Virus record (IMG/VR): IMGVR_UViG_3300047472_000308
Coordinates: 1 to 45,526 of that record
DNA length: 45,526 nucleotides
Strand: one strand, 5' to 3'
From: a virus
Part shown: piece by piece, positions 31,301 to 38,549 of the stretch
Layout: the number at the start of each line of letters is the position of its first letter
How positions within the stretch are numbered: the first letter of the stretch is position 1
Notes under the pieces: model-generated
Databases searched by the model: none
What the model saw: the letters and a program-made list of their open reading frames with translations, nothing else
What the model was told of the DNA's origin: nothing
Position numbers and translations under genes: made by a program

Positions 31301-31380
31301 TTCGAGATGAACACCACGGCCGCCGAGGTGGCTGCCAGGCCAGTAATGGCCGCTATGGCGGGAGCGATGATGGTCGGCAT
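28306..31380 (-). CDS. Tail tip host-specificity protein (gpJ-like)
   Basis: 1024 aa, the largest protein here. Begins with a hydrophobic stretch (AATSAAVVFISNAVVLLGTMA), then a basic segment, and the J-like body (VLGRVRKGGTVLFKGS, GIEQIFFNDVPVSLD, WYLGAPGQQADLRL, FEDPRNGLTLF-like region). Later parts look like fibronectin-type domains (PPTITAIRSGEDELIVQTDG). Near residues ~830-900 a short motif SFYG-x-D-(D/N) repeats. TGATG overlap with the preceding tail gene. In siphoviruses this protein closes the tail and contacts the host receptor. Confidence 0.88.
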   Translation of the reverse strand: MPTIIAPAIAAITGLAATSAAVVFISNAVVLLGTMAFSSFQKRKQERAARARADASRVDRLVNLADTLGSRELVLGRVRKGGTVLFKGSHGATKERFFMCLAMAGHECDGIEQIFFNDVPVSLDADGNVLSAPYARIVTQSVPAALGPGAALTGAVTILDHVPLAGSLSVHRERDSAGGERDIGPVAFTLEGNVLTVPDFDPSWAYYHSYQYQYLDSKAIVRWYLGAPGQQADLRLQQFFPGVWTPQHRGEGITYVICEFLFDDTAFPSSVPVVTALMRGGRVFDPRNGLTLFTETPPLMMRHILTHPHFGKRTAITPAEDARIAAAANACEPGISYTGSDWVSMFRGACVFPFGTPARDALDDLAQAMGGEWAYAAGEFFLRAGVYQLPVMHLTQEDLAISVVDSNGSRSFNASNVSPHRPRNDKVNTISARIWDAAANYVLTPISPFKGPALIADDGAELPIEVSMPAVFYAPQANHIAGIMLRDGRDPMTVTLPFKMRAYPLQLFDGVTMTMPRYGWSAKEFRILGRRFIPGGFIELTLKENSAAIFQPGAAFVPQGYASNSTLPRPWEIYPPTITAIRSGEDELIVQTDGTIVNAVRVIWGAIADASITQGGTVEIQYRRVTDGIWQSVVVQGDTTQALLVGLEDRALIYIRARSRSTLAVSDWGLQVAHVVEGKTAPPPDIEDLSISGSILSWSLPRRVPDLAGFVFRFHYGNSLDWNSAVPLHSGIVTESPYDLVTRPNGVVTIMAKAVDTTGNQSRATANIVMNLGDPNIANVIEQWDFNAMGWPFAAGEQSGWTIVGGVPTADALDSFYGTDDQSFYGDDNESFYSAGDFAEMVYVTEEISINSALAGSFMTLAIDADGKDLRIEYRLMGPGSFYGPDNASFYPADDDAPMYGPPGVWQPWPGQVIASNDVYQFRITIGAGATQGAINALVLTVDAPDLRETLADVPIAAGGTLIPYTKNFTSIKAVLVGALQANASGAIRAEADKAVELAPVIHAFNVAGVGVSGATADLEIIGY

Positions 31381-31784
31381 CAGATCTTCCAGGCGAGGAT
31401 CGCCGTGTCCATGCCGACGAACTCGATGCCTTCGGTGCCGGCGCTCATGGCATTCGTGCCATTGCAGATCGCGAGGACCTTCCGGCCCTCATTCATGACG
31501 AGCACCACGTCGCCAACCGCCGCAAAGGCCGGCGCGACCGGCTCGCCCCACGCCTGCGTCGCCAGCCCTTGCGCGCCACCGTGGAGCTCCAGGAGGCGCT
31601 GGGCTTCGAGGGCCGTGCTGTAGCCGCGATACGCATGCGCCGCATCGCTTTCGGTCATCGCGAGCACGGCGTCCGCCGAGAATAGGCAACAGTCGTTGCG
31701 ACCCCACTCGAACGGCATGCGTTCGCGCTCGCGCCCGAAGGCGGCCAGGCGCAACTGCCAGTCGAACCTGCGGCGCCTTGTCAT
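31380..31784 (-). CDS. DUF6950 tail-tip protein
   Basis: 134 aa. Pattern of DUF6950: FEWGRNDCCLFSADAVLAMT, AHAYRGYSTALEAQRLLELHG and AAVGDVVLVMNEG. The Asn-Asp-Cys-Cys plus later GD recalls the papain-like NlpC fold of gpK-type proteins, with the catalytic Cys candidate in NDCC; a His partner is not obvious in the usual place. Sits between two tail-assembly genes and the tip protein. Overlaps both neighbours (ATGA, TGATG). Confidence 0.78.
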   Translation of the reverse strand: MTRRRRFDWQLRLAAFGRERERMPFEWGRNDCCLFSADAVLAMTESDAAHAYRGYSTALEAQRLLELHGGAQGLATQAWGEPVAPAFAAVGDVVLVMNEGRKVLAICNGTNAMSAGTEGIEFVGMDTAILAWKI

Positions 31785-32374
31785 GTCTGTCCCAACTGGC
31801 GCGGCGCGGGTTGCCAGCTCTTCGAAGGCCAGACCACCGGCTGGCCGGCCTGCGGGACGACCTGGTCGAAGAAACTGTCGCCGGGTGCAAGGGACTGCTG
31901 GTCGGAGTCGCTGTATGTGAGCGGCGAGCCGCGCAGGAGGTCCACGGCCGAACTCTCCGCTGTCACCTGTATCGCGCAGGAATCACCCTTGTCCTCGATG
32001 CTCATGGTGTCGAGGCGGCCGACCCAGTCGATGGGCGCGTCCACGATCACACCGGCTGCGTTGATGATGGCGGTGCGAATGGTGAGCGGCGTACCCTGCA
32101 CAACGGCAGCATCATCGAGGGCGAGAGAGATGGCCTCTGGACGCACGCCAGCGATCTCAAGCGAAAGGCCCTTGGTCTCCCCCGGTGAGTCGTCGATCTG
32201 GGAGATGGTGCCGAGACCTGCGGCACCGAGGTACTCCACCCCATCCCAGACGAGCGTCATGTTCGTCGTATTGAGCGCGATCGTGGCCGTCGGGAATTCC
32301 ATCAGTACGAGGGTTGCCAGCCCGACGGTGGGCGCGCTCAGCGCCGCCAGGGTGTCAGCGGAAAGCGTTCTCAT
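31781..32374 (-). CDS. Tail-tip assembly protein (distal tail / gpL-position)
   Basis: 197 aa, ATGA overlaps both sides. Opens LSADTLAALSAPTVGLATLV, then beta-rich sequence (MTLVWDGVEYLGAAGLGTIS, GLSLEIAGVRPEAISLAL, PIDWVGRLDTMSIEDKGDS, SSAVDLLRGSPLTYSDSDQQ). This matches a common siphovirus protein encoded just before the DUF6950 protein and equal in position to lambda gpL. It probably forms the ring between tail tube and tip. Confidence 0.75.
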   Translation of the reverse strand: MRTLSADTLAALSAPTVGLATLVLMEFPTATIALNTTNMTLVWDGVEYLGAAGLGTISQIDDSPGETKGLSLEIAGVRPEAISLALDDAAVVQGTPLTIRTAIINAAGVIVDAPIDWVGRLDTMSIEDKGDSCAIQVTAESSAVDLLRGSPLTYSDSDQQSLAPGDSFFDQVVPQAGQPVVWPSKSWQPAPRQLGQT

Positions 32375-32964
32375 CCGATCCGCTCCCGGAAATCGAAGCT
32401 CACCTCGGACACGAAGCCGGGGATGAACTGGACCTTCGAACTGCTGATCAGCTCGAACTCAGCGGTCGGGTGGTCCCAGATCACCGGGGCGTTCAAAGCG
32501 ATGGGCTTGCGGACGCGATTCCCGAGCTTCACCACGCCCCGCCCCGCGCCGTCCGCGACGCAGTCCTCGGCCACCATCAGCAAGAGGCCGCCCGCACTGA
32601 AGAGGTCGCCCTGGAGCAGTGTGTAGTCCGGCGCACCCCAGATCACGATCTGGCTCGCGGCCACGAGCGCGCCGTCCGTCACGGGATTCCCGCGCAAGGT
32701 ACCGCGCGGCTCGGTCCTCACCAGGTGCCCCAGGTTCACAGTGTTCACCCGGCCGCGCAGCGCACCCTTGAAGCCCTCAACCTCTGCCGCGTCCTCGTGG
32801 GTCGGAATCGCGATGGAGACGCTGGCGAACCACCGGTCGTTCATGAGGTCGACGGTCTGGTCGCTGCCGCCGTATGGCGAGTCATATGACTGCTGGTTGA
32901 CGGACGAGTCCAGCCAGAAGTTCACCGGATCGCTGAAGGCTTGCGGGAGCGCGATGATCGTCAT
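32371..32964 (-). CDS. Tail protein after tape measure (gpM-position)
   Basis: 197 aa, ATGA overlaps both neighbours. Beta-rich; begins IIALPQAFSDPVNFWLDSSV, then WFASVSIAIPTHEDAAEVEGF, GLLLMVAEDCVADGAGRG and VQFIPGFVSEVSFDFRERIG. Recurs as a minor tail protein directly downstream of tape measure genes in siphoviruses; it probably caps the tape at the tail tip end. Function inferred from place. Confidence 0.75.
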   Translation of the reverse strand: MTIIALPQAFSDPVNFWLDSSVNQQSYDSPYGGSDQTVDLMNDRWFASVSIAIPTHEDAAEVEGFKGALRGRVNTVNLGHLVRTEPRGTLRGNPVTDGALVAASQIVIWGAPDYTLLQGDLFSAGGLLLMVAEDCVADGAGRGVVKLGNRVRKPIALNAPVIWDHPTAEFELISSSKVQFIPGFVSEVSFDFRERIG

Positions 32965-35120
32965 GACGCCGCTGCTCCACCGTAACGACGGCTACGCTCC
33001 AGGGCCGCGGCGATCTGGCGCTTCGTGCTCTCGTTCGAATCGCGCAGCATGCTCGCCGTCACGATGTCGCCGACGTTCTGCGTGAGCTGGATGATCACGT
33101 TTTGGCCCGCTCCCGGCCTGTTCTGCGCGGCAGGGATGATCTTCTCGCCCTTGTGGATCACCGCGACCATGTCGCGGGGCACGTAGTCCGTGCCGGTGTC
33201 GAACTTCATCAGGCCGCTGAGCCACCCACCGAAGCTTGAGGCGATGGAGCCGAAGAGGTCCCCCGTCGTGGACCCCGAGGCACCGCCAGTGCTGCCCGAG
33301 CCGAACAAGCCGCCAAGCAGGCCGGTACCGCTGCCGCCCTTGACCAGATCGCCGAACAAGCTGCGCGTGATATCCGCCGCAGCGGCCTCGGCGGCCATGC
33401 GAATGAGCATCTTCTTGAAGCTGTCGCCGATGTCCTGAAAGTTGCCCTCCAGCGCCGAAGCGAGCCCCTCGCCCAGCTGGTCCTGGATGTTCTCCGCAGC
33501 GCGGCGGCCGAAGCTGTCGAGGTCGCCGCCGAGCTTCTTCTGGGCCTCCTGGTACTCCGTGGCCGCCTTGTCCGACGCACGGAAAAAGGTCGACGCGCTG
33601 ATGTAGTTGGCTTGGTAAAGCTCGTTGAGGTGCTCCAGCTCGGCGTTGTACGCTTCAAGCGGCGTGCGGGTTTCCTCGAAGACCCGCTTCGCGTCGTCCT
33701 GGAGTGCGAAGACACGGCGCTGCGCCTCTTCGCGGTCCTGTGTCGCCTTTTTCTCGGTCTCGGTGCGCTCCTTAAGGATGTCGATCTGTGCCGCTTCGCG
33801 GAGGATCTTCTGCTTCTCCTCCTCGGTTACCACGCCGCCCTCACGCCGGATTCGCTGTATCTCGGCCAGGGCGACCTCCACGCGACTCAGATCCTCGACC
33901 CGCTCCTTTTCCTTTGTGAGCGATTCGACGTAGCGCTTCGCGTCTGCTTCCAGATCCTTCGGCTTCTTCTCTTTGCCCCCGCCGCCACCGGCCGCGACTG
34001 GCGCCGCCGTCCGGCCGGCGCTGAGATCAGGAATAAAGCCACGATCCTCCCGCCGACGGTTGGGGTCCGAGGCCGGGTCGGCCGCATTGGCCAGCCCTTT
34101 GAGTTCCTCACTTGCTGCGGCGGCCGTCTTTTGAAGTGCTTCGATCTTGCTGCGATAGGTTTCAAGGCGGCGCTGAGCCATCTCGTTCTGTGGGTCGCGC
34201 TGCAACTGAAGTTGCACTCCATCCATCAGCCCCTGGATTCGGCGCATCTCGCTGGTGGCATCGTCCGCGCGACGCTGTGCAGCTCCGACTTCATCGATGC
34301 CGAGCGTGCGGGCGAAGCCACCACCGATCGTCACCAGAATCGCATTGAGCAGTCCGGCTTCCTTCTTCGCCTCGATCATTTGCTCGGTGATGCGCACGAG
34401 TGACTTGATGAAGGGTCCACCCAGTGCGATCGCCGCGGCTTCCGATGACAGTCTCAGCTTGGTGATGTTGTCATTGAGCGTCGCCGCATCCTTAGCAAGG
34501 TCGCCGCCGTAGATCGCGCCGAGCTGCTCGGCTTCCCGCCGAAGGCGCTCTATCCCATCCCGTCCCTGGTTCAGAAGCGGGATCATGTCCGCACCGCTCT
34601 TGCCAAAGATCCGCTGCGCCAGGGCGGCTTTGGCTGCCCCATCCTCATAGCTGCGGAAGCGATCAGCGATATCACCGAGCACCTGGTCGCTACCACGCAA
34701 AGTGCCGTCCGCGTTCTTCACCTCGACGCCTAGCGTCTTGAACGTCTCGATGGCTTCCTTGTTGCCGCCCGCCGCTTCGGCCATCTGCTTGCTCAGGCGC
34801 CCCACGCCGGTCGCGATGGCCTCCAGCGGAGTGCCCACGGCCTCGCCGGCGAATCGCAGTTCGCTCAGGCGCTCGACGGTGATGCCGGTCTTCTCGCTCA
34901 GGTCGTCCAACTGGTCCAGTATCTTGAGCGCCTGCAGGTTCTCCACTGTCGCGAATGCGCCGGCGATCCCCGCGACTACAGCCGTGACGCCACCAAAGCG
35001 GGCGGCGAGTCCGCCGACCTTGCCGGTCAGGCCGTCGATCGATCGGCTCACGCTGGCGAAGGCCGCCTTCGAATCGTCCTTGCCGGCGAGGACAATCTCC
35101 GGGCGCATCGGATTTCCCAC
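32961..35120 (-). CDS. Tape measure protein
   Basis: 719 aa from GTG 35120, with GGAGG 8 nt upstream and a one-base overlap with the previous stop (TAGTG); ATG 35108 is the alternative. Begins with EIVLAGKDDSKAAFASVSRS, hydrophobic stretches (GVTAVVAGIAGAFATV), the conserved GKSGADMIPLLNQGRDGI block, a long coiled-coil (KERVEDLSRVEVALAEIQRI), a Gly-rich region and a C-terminal lambda gpH-type end (FDTGTDYVPRDMVAVIHKGE). Length is short for the class and predicts a tail near 100 nm by the usual scaling (rough). Confidence 0.93.
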   Translation of the reverse strand: MGNPMRPEIVLAGKDDSKAAFASVSRSIDGLTGKVGGLAARFGGVTAVVAGIAGAFATVENLQALKILDQLDDLSEKTGITVERLSELRFAGEAVGTPLEAIATGVGRLSKQMAEAAGGNKEAIETFKTLGVEVKNADGTLRGSDQVLGDIADRFRSYEDGAAKAALAQRIFGKSGADMIPLLNQGRDGIERLRREAEQLGAIYGGDLAKDAATLNDNITKLRLSSEAAAIALGGPFIKSLVRITEQMIEAKKEAGLLNAILVTIGGGFARTLGIDEVGAAQRRADDATSEMRRIQGLMDGVQLQLQRDPQNEMAQRRLETYRSKIEALQKTAAAASEELKGLANAADPASDPNRRREDRGFIPDLSAGRTAAPVAAGGGGGKEKKPKDLEADAKRYVESLTKEKERVEDLSRVEVALAEIQRIRREGGVVTEEEKQKILREAAQIDILKERTETEKKATQDREEAQRRVFALQDDAKRVFEETRTPLEAYNAELEHLNELYQANYISASTFFRASDKAATEYQEAQKKLGGDLDSFGRRAAENIQDQLGEGLASALEGNFQDIGDSFKKMLIRMAAEAAAADITRSLFGDLVKGGSGTGLLGGLFGSGSTGGASGSTTGDLFGSIASSFGGWLSGLMKFDTGTDYVPRDMVAVIHKGEKIIPAAQNRPGAGQNVIIQLTQNVGDIVTASMLRDSNESTKRQIAAALERSRRYGGAAAS

Positions 35121-35455
35121 TACCTATGCCTCCGCGCGTTGAGCGCCTTGATCTGAAGGAGCCGCTGGCGGCGTGTCGAGGGCACCGGCGCGGACTCCGC
35201 CCACGGATCTGTCGTGATGAACTCGGACGCCGCCCAAGGCTTGCCGCTCGCGCGTGTGCTGGGCCCCTGGAGCATCGTCGCGAGAAGCTGCCCATGGCGA
35301 AGCCGCTCTGCTGCTGGATGCATCTCCTCGAGCCTCATGAACACCTGCCATTCCCCGAACTCCCGCGCGCTTATGCGCTCACCCAGTTCTTCTACGGAGC
35401 AGCGCATCCGGTCAGCGAGCGCGAATGCGAATCGCCGGTCCGGATGCGCCCTTAG
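35120..35455 (-). CDS. gpT-like half of the tail chaperone, made by -1 frameshift
   Basis: Open frame of 111 codons with no start of its own at the front; it becomes readable when ribosomes slip -1 at the A AAA AAC heptamer (35461-35455) and re-read the C. The result is a 233-aa fusion: 122 residues of the upstream chaperone plus LRAHPDRRFAFALADRMRC and so on. Content (SVEELGERISAREFGEWQVF) is typical of the T part of lambda gpGT in siphoviruses. The stop TAG is joined to the GTG of the tape measure gene. Confidence 0.85.
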   Translation of the reverse strand, partial: LRAHPDRRFAFALADRMRCSVEELGERISAREFGEWQVFMRLEEMHPAAERLRHGQLLATMLQGPSTRASGKPWAASEFITTDPWAESAPVPSTRRQRLLQIKALNARRHR

Positions 35456-35820
35456 TTTTTTTCCAGCTCTGCCTGATCCTGGCCGGACAGACGCATGGCG
35501 GTGTTGAAGAGGACGAAGGCCTCGGTGCGGTGCTTCGCGCCGAAGATGTCCCACTCCGCCGCCGACATCAGTGGCTCGCCGTCACCGTCGACGACGCATG
35601 CCGCGAGGACCCGCGGGAGCGCGAGACTGCCGGCGCGCACGCGCGCCTCGTCCTCGGGTTCGCCTTCGCGCGGCGCGCTGGCCAGTCGGTTGAGCGCGTC
35701 GAGCTGCAGCCGCTCGCTGAGCCGGAGACCGCGAACGACCACCTCCCCACCGAGCCCGTCGACCTGCACAGCCTCCTTCGGCAGCGTCGGCACCTTGATC
35801 TGCGAACGATCGAGCGCCAT
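35452..35820 (-). CDS. Tail assembly chaperone (gpG-like)
   Basis: 122 aa. VVVRGLRLSERLQLDALNRL and HRTEAFVLFNTAMRLSGQDQAELEKN are typical of siphovirus tail assembly chaperones placed between tail tube and tape measure genes. The last codons GAA AAA AAC TAA form an X XXY YYZ slip site right before the stop. The chaperone binds tape measure protein before the tube forms, and the ratio of short to frameshifted form matters in lambda. Confidence 0.85.
   Translation of the reverse strand: MALDRSQIKVPTLPKEAVQVDGLGGEVVVRGLRLSERLQLDALNRLASAPREGEPEDEARVRAGSLALPRVLAACVVDGDGEPLMSAAEWDIFGAKHRTEAFVLFNTAMRLSGQDQAELEKN
35455..35461 (-). promoter_or_regulatory. -1 ribosomal frameshift site A AAA AAC
   Basis: Seven A and a C (GGAAAAAAAC) sit in frame as GAA AAA AAC immediately before TAA. 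After a one-base slip the next codons are CTA AGG GCG, which open the gpT-like frame. This is the canonical slippery type and lies exactly where lambdoid phages frameshift between G and T. Confidence 0.85.
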
Positions 35821-35823
35821 GGA

Positions 35824-36474
35824 TCAGGCCGCCGGCGCTGCGTAGGGCAAGAGGAGGCCGCGCACGTCAATGCTGGCCGGCGTCGTGACGGCCTGGCCTG
35901 CGCTGCCGTTCGGAGCAAGGCTCGCCGTCGGATACCCCGAGAAGAGCACTTCGGCCCCATCCGCGAAACCGAAGCGCACAGCGCGGATCGAGCGCGTGCG
36001 GCCGGCGGCATTGAAGGCCTTCAGCACCGGGTCGTTCGGCAGCCACAGCGAGCCGAGCGTGAACACGAGCGGCGATTCGTTGCCGGGGATATTGAAGCCG
36101 CGACGCGTGTGGATGGTCTGGACGAGTTGCTTGTCAGCCTCGCCGCCGGCAGCGCTGACTTCGGTGATGGTGTCGGCGCTGGCGCCGAACGTGATCTTCT
36201 CAGCCGTGCCCGAGATGAAAGTCGCAAACAACGTGGAGTCCACTCCCTCCAGCGCAAACGTCCCGGTGTCGGGGTCCGCGACGCGAGCCACCGCGTAGTT
36301 CAGTTCGCGCATGCCCTGGATCTTGAGCAGGAGATAGTCGCCCTCCTCGAAGCCATGGGTCGCGGCGGAAGCTACGGCAGGATCTGCCTTCGAAATCGCG
36401 GTGATGGTCTTGGCGGGCCCGAGTGCGGTCTGCACGTCGACCGCGACATCGGACCAGAGTTGGATGTTGTCCAT
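35824..36474 (-). CDS. Major tail tube protein
   Basis: 216 aa, ATG with GGAG 6 nt upstream. Beta-rich from start to end: DVAVDVQTALGPAKTITAIS, FEEGDYLLLKIQGMRELNYA, FALEGVDSTLFATFISGTAE, then IHTRRGFNIPGNESPLVFTL and IRAVRFGFADGAEVLFSGYP. This matches siphovirus tube proteins placed directly before the G/GT chaperones. The product polymerises round the tape measure to make the tail tube. Confidence 0.85.
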   Translation of the reverse strand: MDNIQLWSDVAVDVQTALGPAKTITAISKADPAVASAATHGFEEGDYLLLKIQGMRELNYAVARVADPDTGTFALEGVDSTLFATFISGTAEKITFGASADTITEVSAAGGEADKQLVQTIHTRRGFNIPGNESPLVFTLGSLWLPNDPVLKAFNAAGRTRSIRAVRFGFADGAEVLFSGYPTASLAPNGSAGQAVTTPASIDVRGLLLPYAAPAA

Positions 36475-36486
36475 GAGTTGCTCCGT

Positions 36487-36933
36487 TCAGAGTGCTTGAT
36501 CCGGCGCCCCGCGCCGGGTGTAGTACGTGATGCGCCAGGTCTGCACGACCATGGCGCGGGGGTCTTCGCTTTCGCCGCTAGTGACCAGTCGAGAGCCGGT
36601 GAGGCGTGCGCGGCCGGGTCTCGGGTAGGCGAAGGTCGCCGCGCCGAGGCAGAGCTCGACCTCTGCGGACAGGCTGCGCGCTCTCTGGGCGTAGCCCGTG
36701 CCGCGGCTGGCCACCGACGTGATCTCCAGCGCGAAGAGTCGCTCATCGAGTCCGCCAAGAGTGGCCGCCTGGACGTCTTCGCCCTCCGGCGACTCGCCCA
36801 CCACCAGGGCGGGCAACTCGTTCTCCTGCAGGGGATCGAGGCGGTCCAGGAAGACGCGGTGCTGAGCCAACGTGCCGGCCGTGCCAAGTGCCGCACGCAC
36901 CGCTTCCAGAATGGCCTGTTGAGCGTGATCCAT
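36487..36933 (-). CDS. Tail terminator protein (gpU-like)
   Basis: 148 aa from ATG 36933, directly next to the stop of the preceding gene. It opens HAQQAILEAVRAALGTAGTL, then RLDPLQENELPALVVGESPE, LFALEITSVASRGTG, a beta sheet and a C-terminal WRITYYTRRGAPDQAL. This is the pattern of tail-terminator proteins of siphoviruses (gpU of lambda), which cap the finished tail and dock to the head. Confidence 0.8.
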   Translation of the reverse strand: MDHAQQAILEAVRAALGTAGTLAQHRVFLDRLDPLQENELPALVVGESPEGEDVQAATLGGLDERLFALEITSVASRGTGYAQRARSLSAEVELCLGAATFAYPRPGRARLTGSRLVTSGESEDPRAMVVQTWRITYYTRRGAPDQAL

Positions 36934-36934
36934 G

Positions 36935-37237
36935 TCAGGCGGCCCGGCGCAAGCGAAGAGTTTGCCAACCGGTGCCGTCAGGCATGGGCTCGACGACCTC
37001 ATAGGTGACCCCGCGCACGGTGAACATGGCGCCGTTGGTAGCGCCAGGCGCATCCGCCACCGCACAGTGCAATGCCGGACCGCTGCCACCTGCCAGCCCA
37101 TCAAGCGTCGCCCCGTACTCCTTGTCGAAGATCACCACGACAGGCGTGGCCACACCTCCGCCCGCCGGGACATAGAGCGCCTCTTCGGCGAACTCGTCCT
37201 GGTCGAGGAAGGAGTGGAAATCTTCGGTGAAGGCCAT
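36935..37237 (-). CDS. Head-tail joining protein (gpFII-like)
   Basis: 100 aa. FTEDFHSFLDQDEFAEEALYV, VVIFDKEYGATLDGLAG and TNGAMFTVRGVTYEVVEPMP with a final WQTLRLRRAA are the marks of the lambda gpFII / Phage_attach family. Placed between the head genes and the tail terminator as expected for a neck component. Confidence 0.85.
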   Translation of the reverse strand: MAFTEDFHSFLDQDEFAEEALYVPAGGGVATPVVVIFDKEYGATLDGLAGGSGPALHCAVADAPGATNGAMFTVRGVTYEVVEPMPDGTGWQTLRLRRAA

Positions 37238-37258
37238 GGCCTGTATGCGGGCTCGGCC

Positions 37259-37546
37259 TCAGGGGGCAGGTGCGGGCGCGGGCGGCGGGGGCGGCGGGGG
37301 CGGAGGCGGTGCGCCACCCCCTTCTGCCTTCTTGTCCTCGACGAGTTCGGCCAGGCTCTTCGGCAGCTCGCCGTCCACGTGGAACGTCTCGCCGGCCTTG
37401 AACTCGATGCGGCTCAGCACGAGGTAGGTGTTGCCCTTCCCCTGCTGCTGGATCGCATGCTCGCGCTTTGCGGCCTGCTTCTTGGTCAACTTGACCACGG
37501 CGCCGGCGTTGAGACCCACCGGGGCGACGGCTGTGTATTGCTGCAT
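37259..37546 (-). CDS. Small head protein with polyproline tail
   Basis: 95 aa, AGGAG upstream of the ATG. First ~75 residues: a possible beta/helix part (AVVKLTKKQAAKREHAIQQ, VLSRIEFKAGETFHVDGELP). The end is a run of about ten Pro, followed by Pro-Ala pairs. It occupies the gpFI position (between capsid and gpFII-like gene). The polyproline tail is unusual for a head-assembly protein. Confidence 0.7.
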   Translation of the reverse strand: MQQYTAVAPVGLNAGAVVKLTKKQAAKREHAIQQQGKGNTYLVLSRIEFKAGETFHVDGELPKSLAELVEDKKAEGGGAPPPPPPPPPPAPAPAP

Positions 37547-37578
37547 GGAATGCTCCTGGTCCGTGCGAAAGGAGGGGA

Positions 37579-38520
37579 TCAGGTCAGCGTGACCAGGGCC
37601 GCGCGTTGCCAGTAGCCGTAGCCGACATTGCGGATCGCCTTCACACCGTACTGGTGCTTGTCTTCCTTGAACTCCAGCTCGGAGCCCTCGGCGATCGCCT
37701 TGACCGTGACGCCTTCCTCCTCCTGGCGGATGAAGCCCTTGGTCTGGCTGTCCGTGCGGAACGTCGCGAACTTCGTCGTCCAGGGCAGGCGCGCATTCGT
37801 CGCCATCCGGATGGTGAAGCCGCCAAGTTGGCCCACCGTGAGGATGTTGTTGCTCCGCGAAGTGCTGCCGTCGACGATGATCTGGGATCCCAGCGCGCCA
37901 GCGGCGGGCGTCATCAGCGAGATCGGGACCATGATCAGGAACTCGCGAGCCGTTTCGTTCATCGGCTCGCCCTGGTCATCCTTGAAGCCCAGAATGGCAG
38001 TGACGCTGCGCATGATCGCGGTCTCCATCTCGCCGGCGGTTGGCGCCGCGGGCGTGGCCACGTCGACCGACAGGTCGTTGTCCTGCGGGCCGCTGTCGCC
38101 TTCGGCATGGTCGGTGTCGAAGAAGTACTGCCCGTCGTAGCACACCGAGGATTCCGCGTTGACGATGAGCGTGCTCAGCAGCTTTGCCCAGTGGCTGTTC
38201 GTGCGCTCGGCCATCTCCCGCACGCGGACCATCACCTGGCCGGTCTTGTCGCGGCGGATCTCATCGACGAGCACTTCGAGCGTCGCCTCGAACTTCTTGT
38301 TGACGATCGTCAAGCCGTTCTCGCGGAAGCCCTTCGCCTGGCGGCCGCCGATCCACTCGCGCATCGCCGGCGCCATGCCCAGCCATTTGTAGGTTTCGGA
38401 TTCCTGATCGGAATCGAAATAGTTCGACACCGCAGCGATCCACGAGGCGCCGAGTTCCTGCTGGAGCGTGTTGTAGAACTCGCCGATGATGGCGCGGCTG
38501 GAGAGGGATGATGCACCCAT
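37579..38520 (-). CDS. Major capsid protein, Mu gpT type
   Basis: 313 aa, AGGA 8 nt upstream. Family marks of Mu-like major head subunits: LSSRAIIGEFYNTLQQELGA, YKWLGMAPAMREWIGGRQ, IVNKKFEATLEVLVDEIRRD, YFFDTDHAEG and NILTVGQLGGFTIRMATNAR. HK97-fold shell protein. The neighbouring protease/scaffold, decoration, gpFII-like and terminase genes are lambda-type, so the capsid gene shows a mosaic origin of the head module. Confidence 0.88.
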   Translation of the reverse strand: MGASSLSSRAIIGEFYNTLQQELGASWIAAVSNYFDSDQESETYKWLGMAPAMREWIGGRQAKGFRENGLTIVNKKFEATLEVLVDEIRRDKTGQVMVRVREMAERTNSHWAKLLSTLIVNAESSVCYDGQYFFDTDHAEGDSGPQDNDLSVDVATPAAPTAGEMETAIMRSVTAILGFKDDQGEPMNETAREFLIMVPISLMTPAAGALGSQIIVDGSTSRSNNILTVGQLGGFTIRMATNARLPWTTKFATFRTDSQTKGFIRQEEEGVTVKAIAEGSELEFKEDKHQYGVKAIRNVGYGYWQRAALVTLT

Positions 38521-38549
38521 GATCTACTTCCTTGAATGTTGAAGAGGGG

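Noticed and set aside
30121-31623. 500-codon plus-strand open frame over the tail tip gene
   Set aside because: Shadow of the gpJ-like gene; composition is His/Arg/Val-rich and no family is visible.
35425-37008. 527-codon plus-strand open frame over tail genes
   Set aside because: Crosses four good minus-strand genes, including the frameshift site and tail tube gene.
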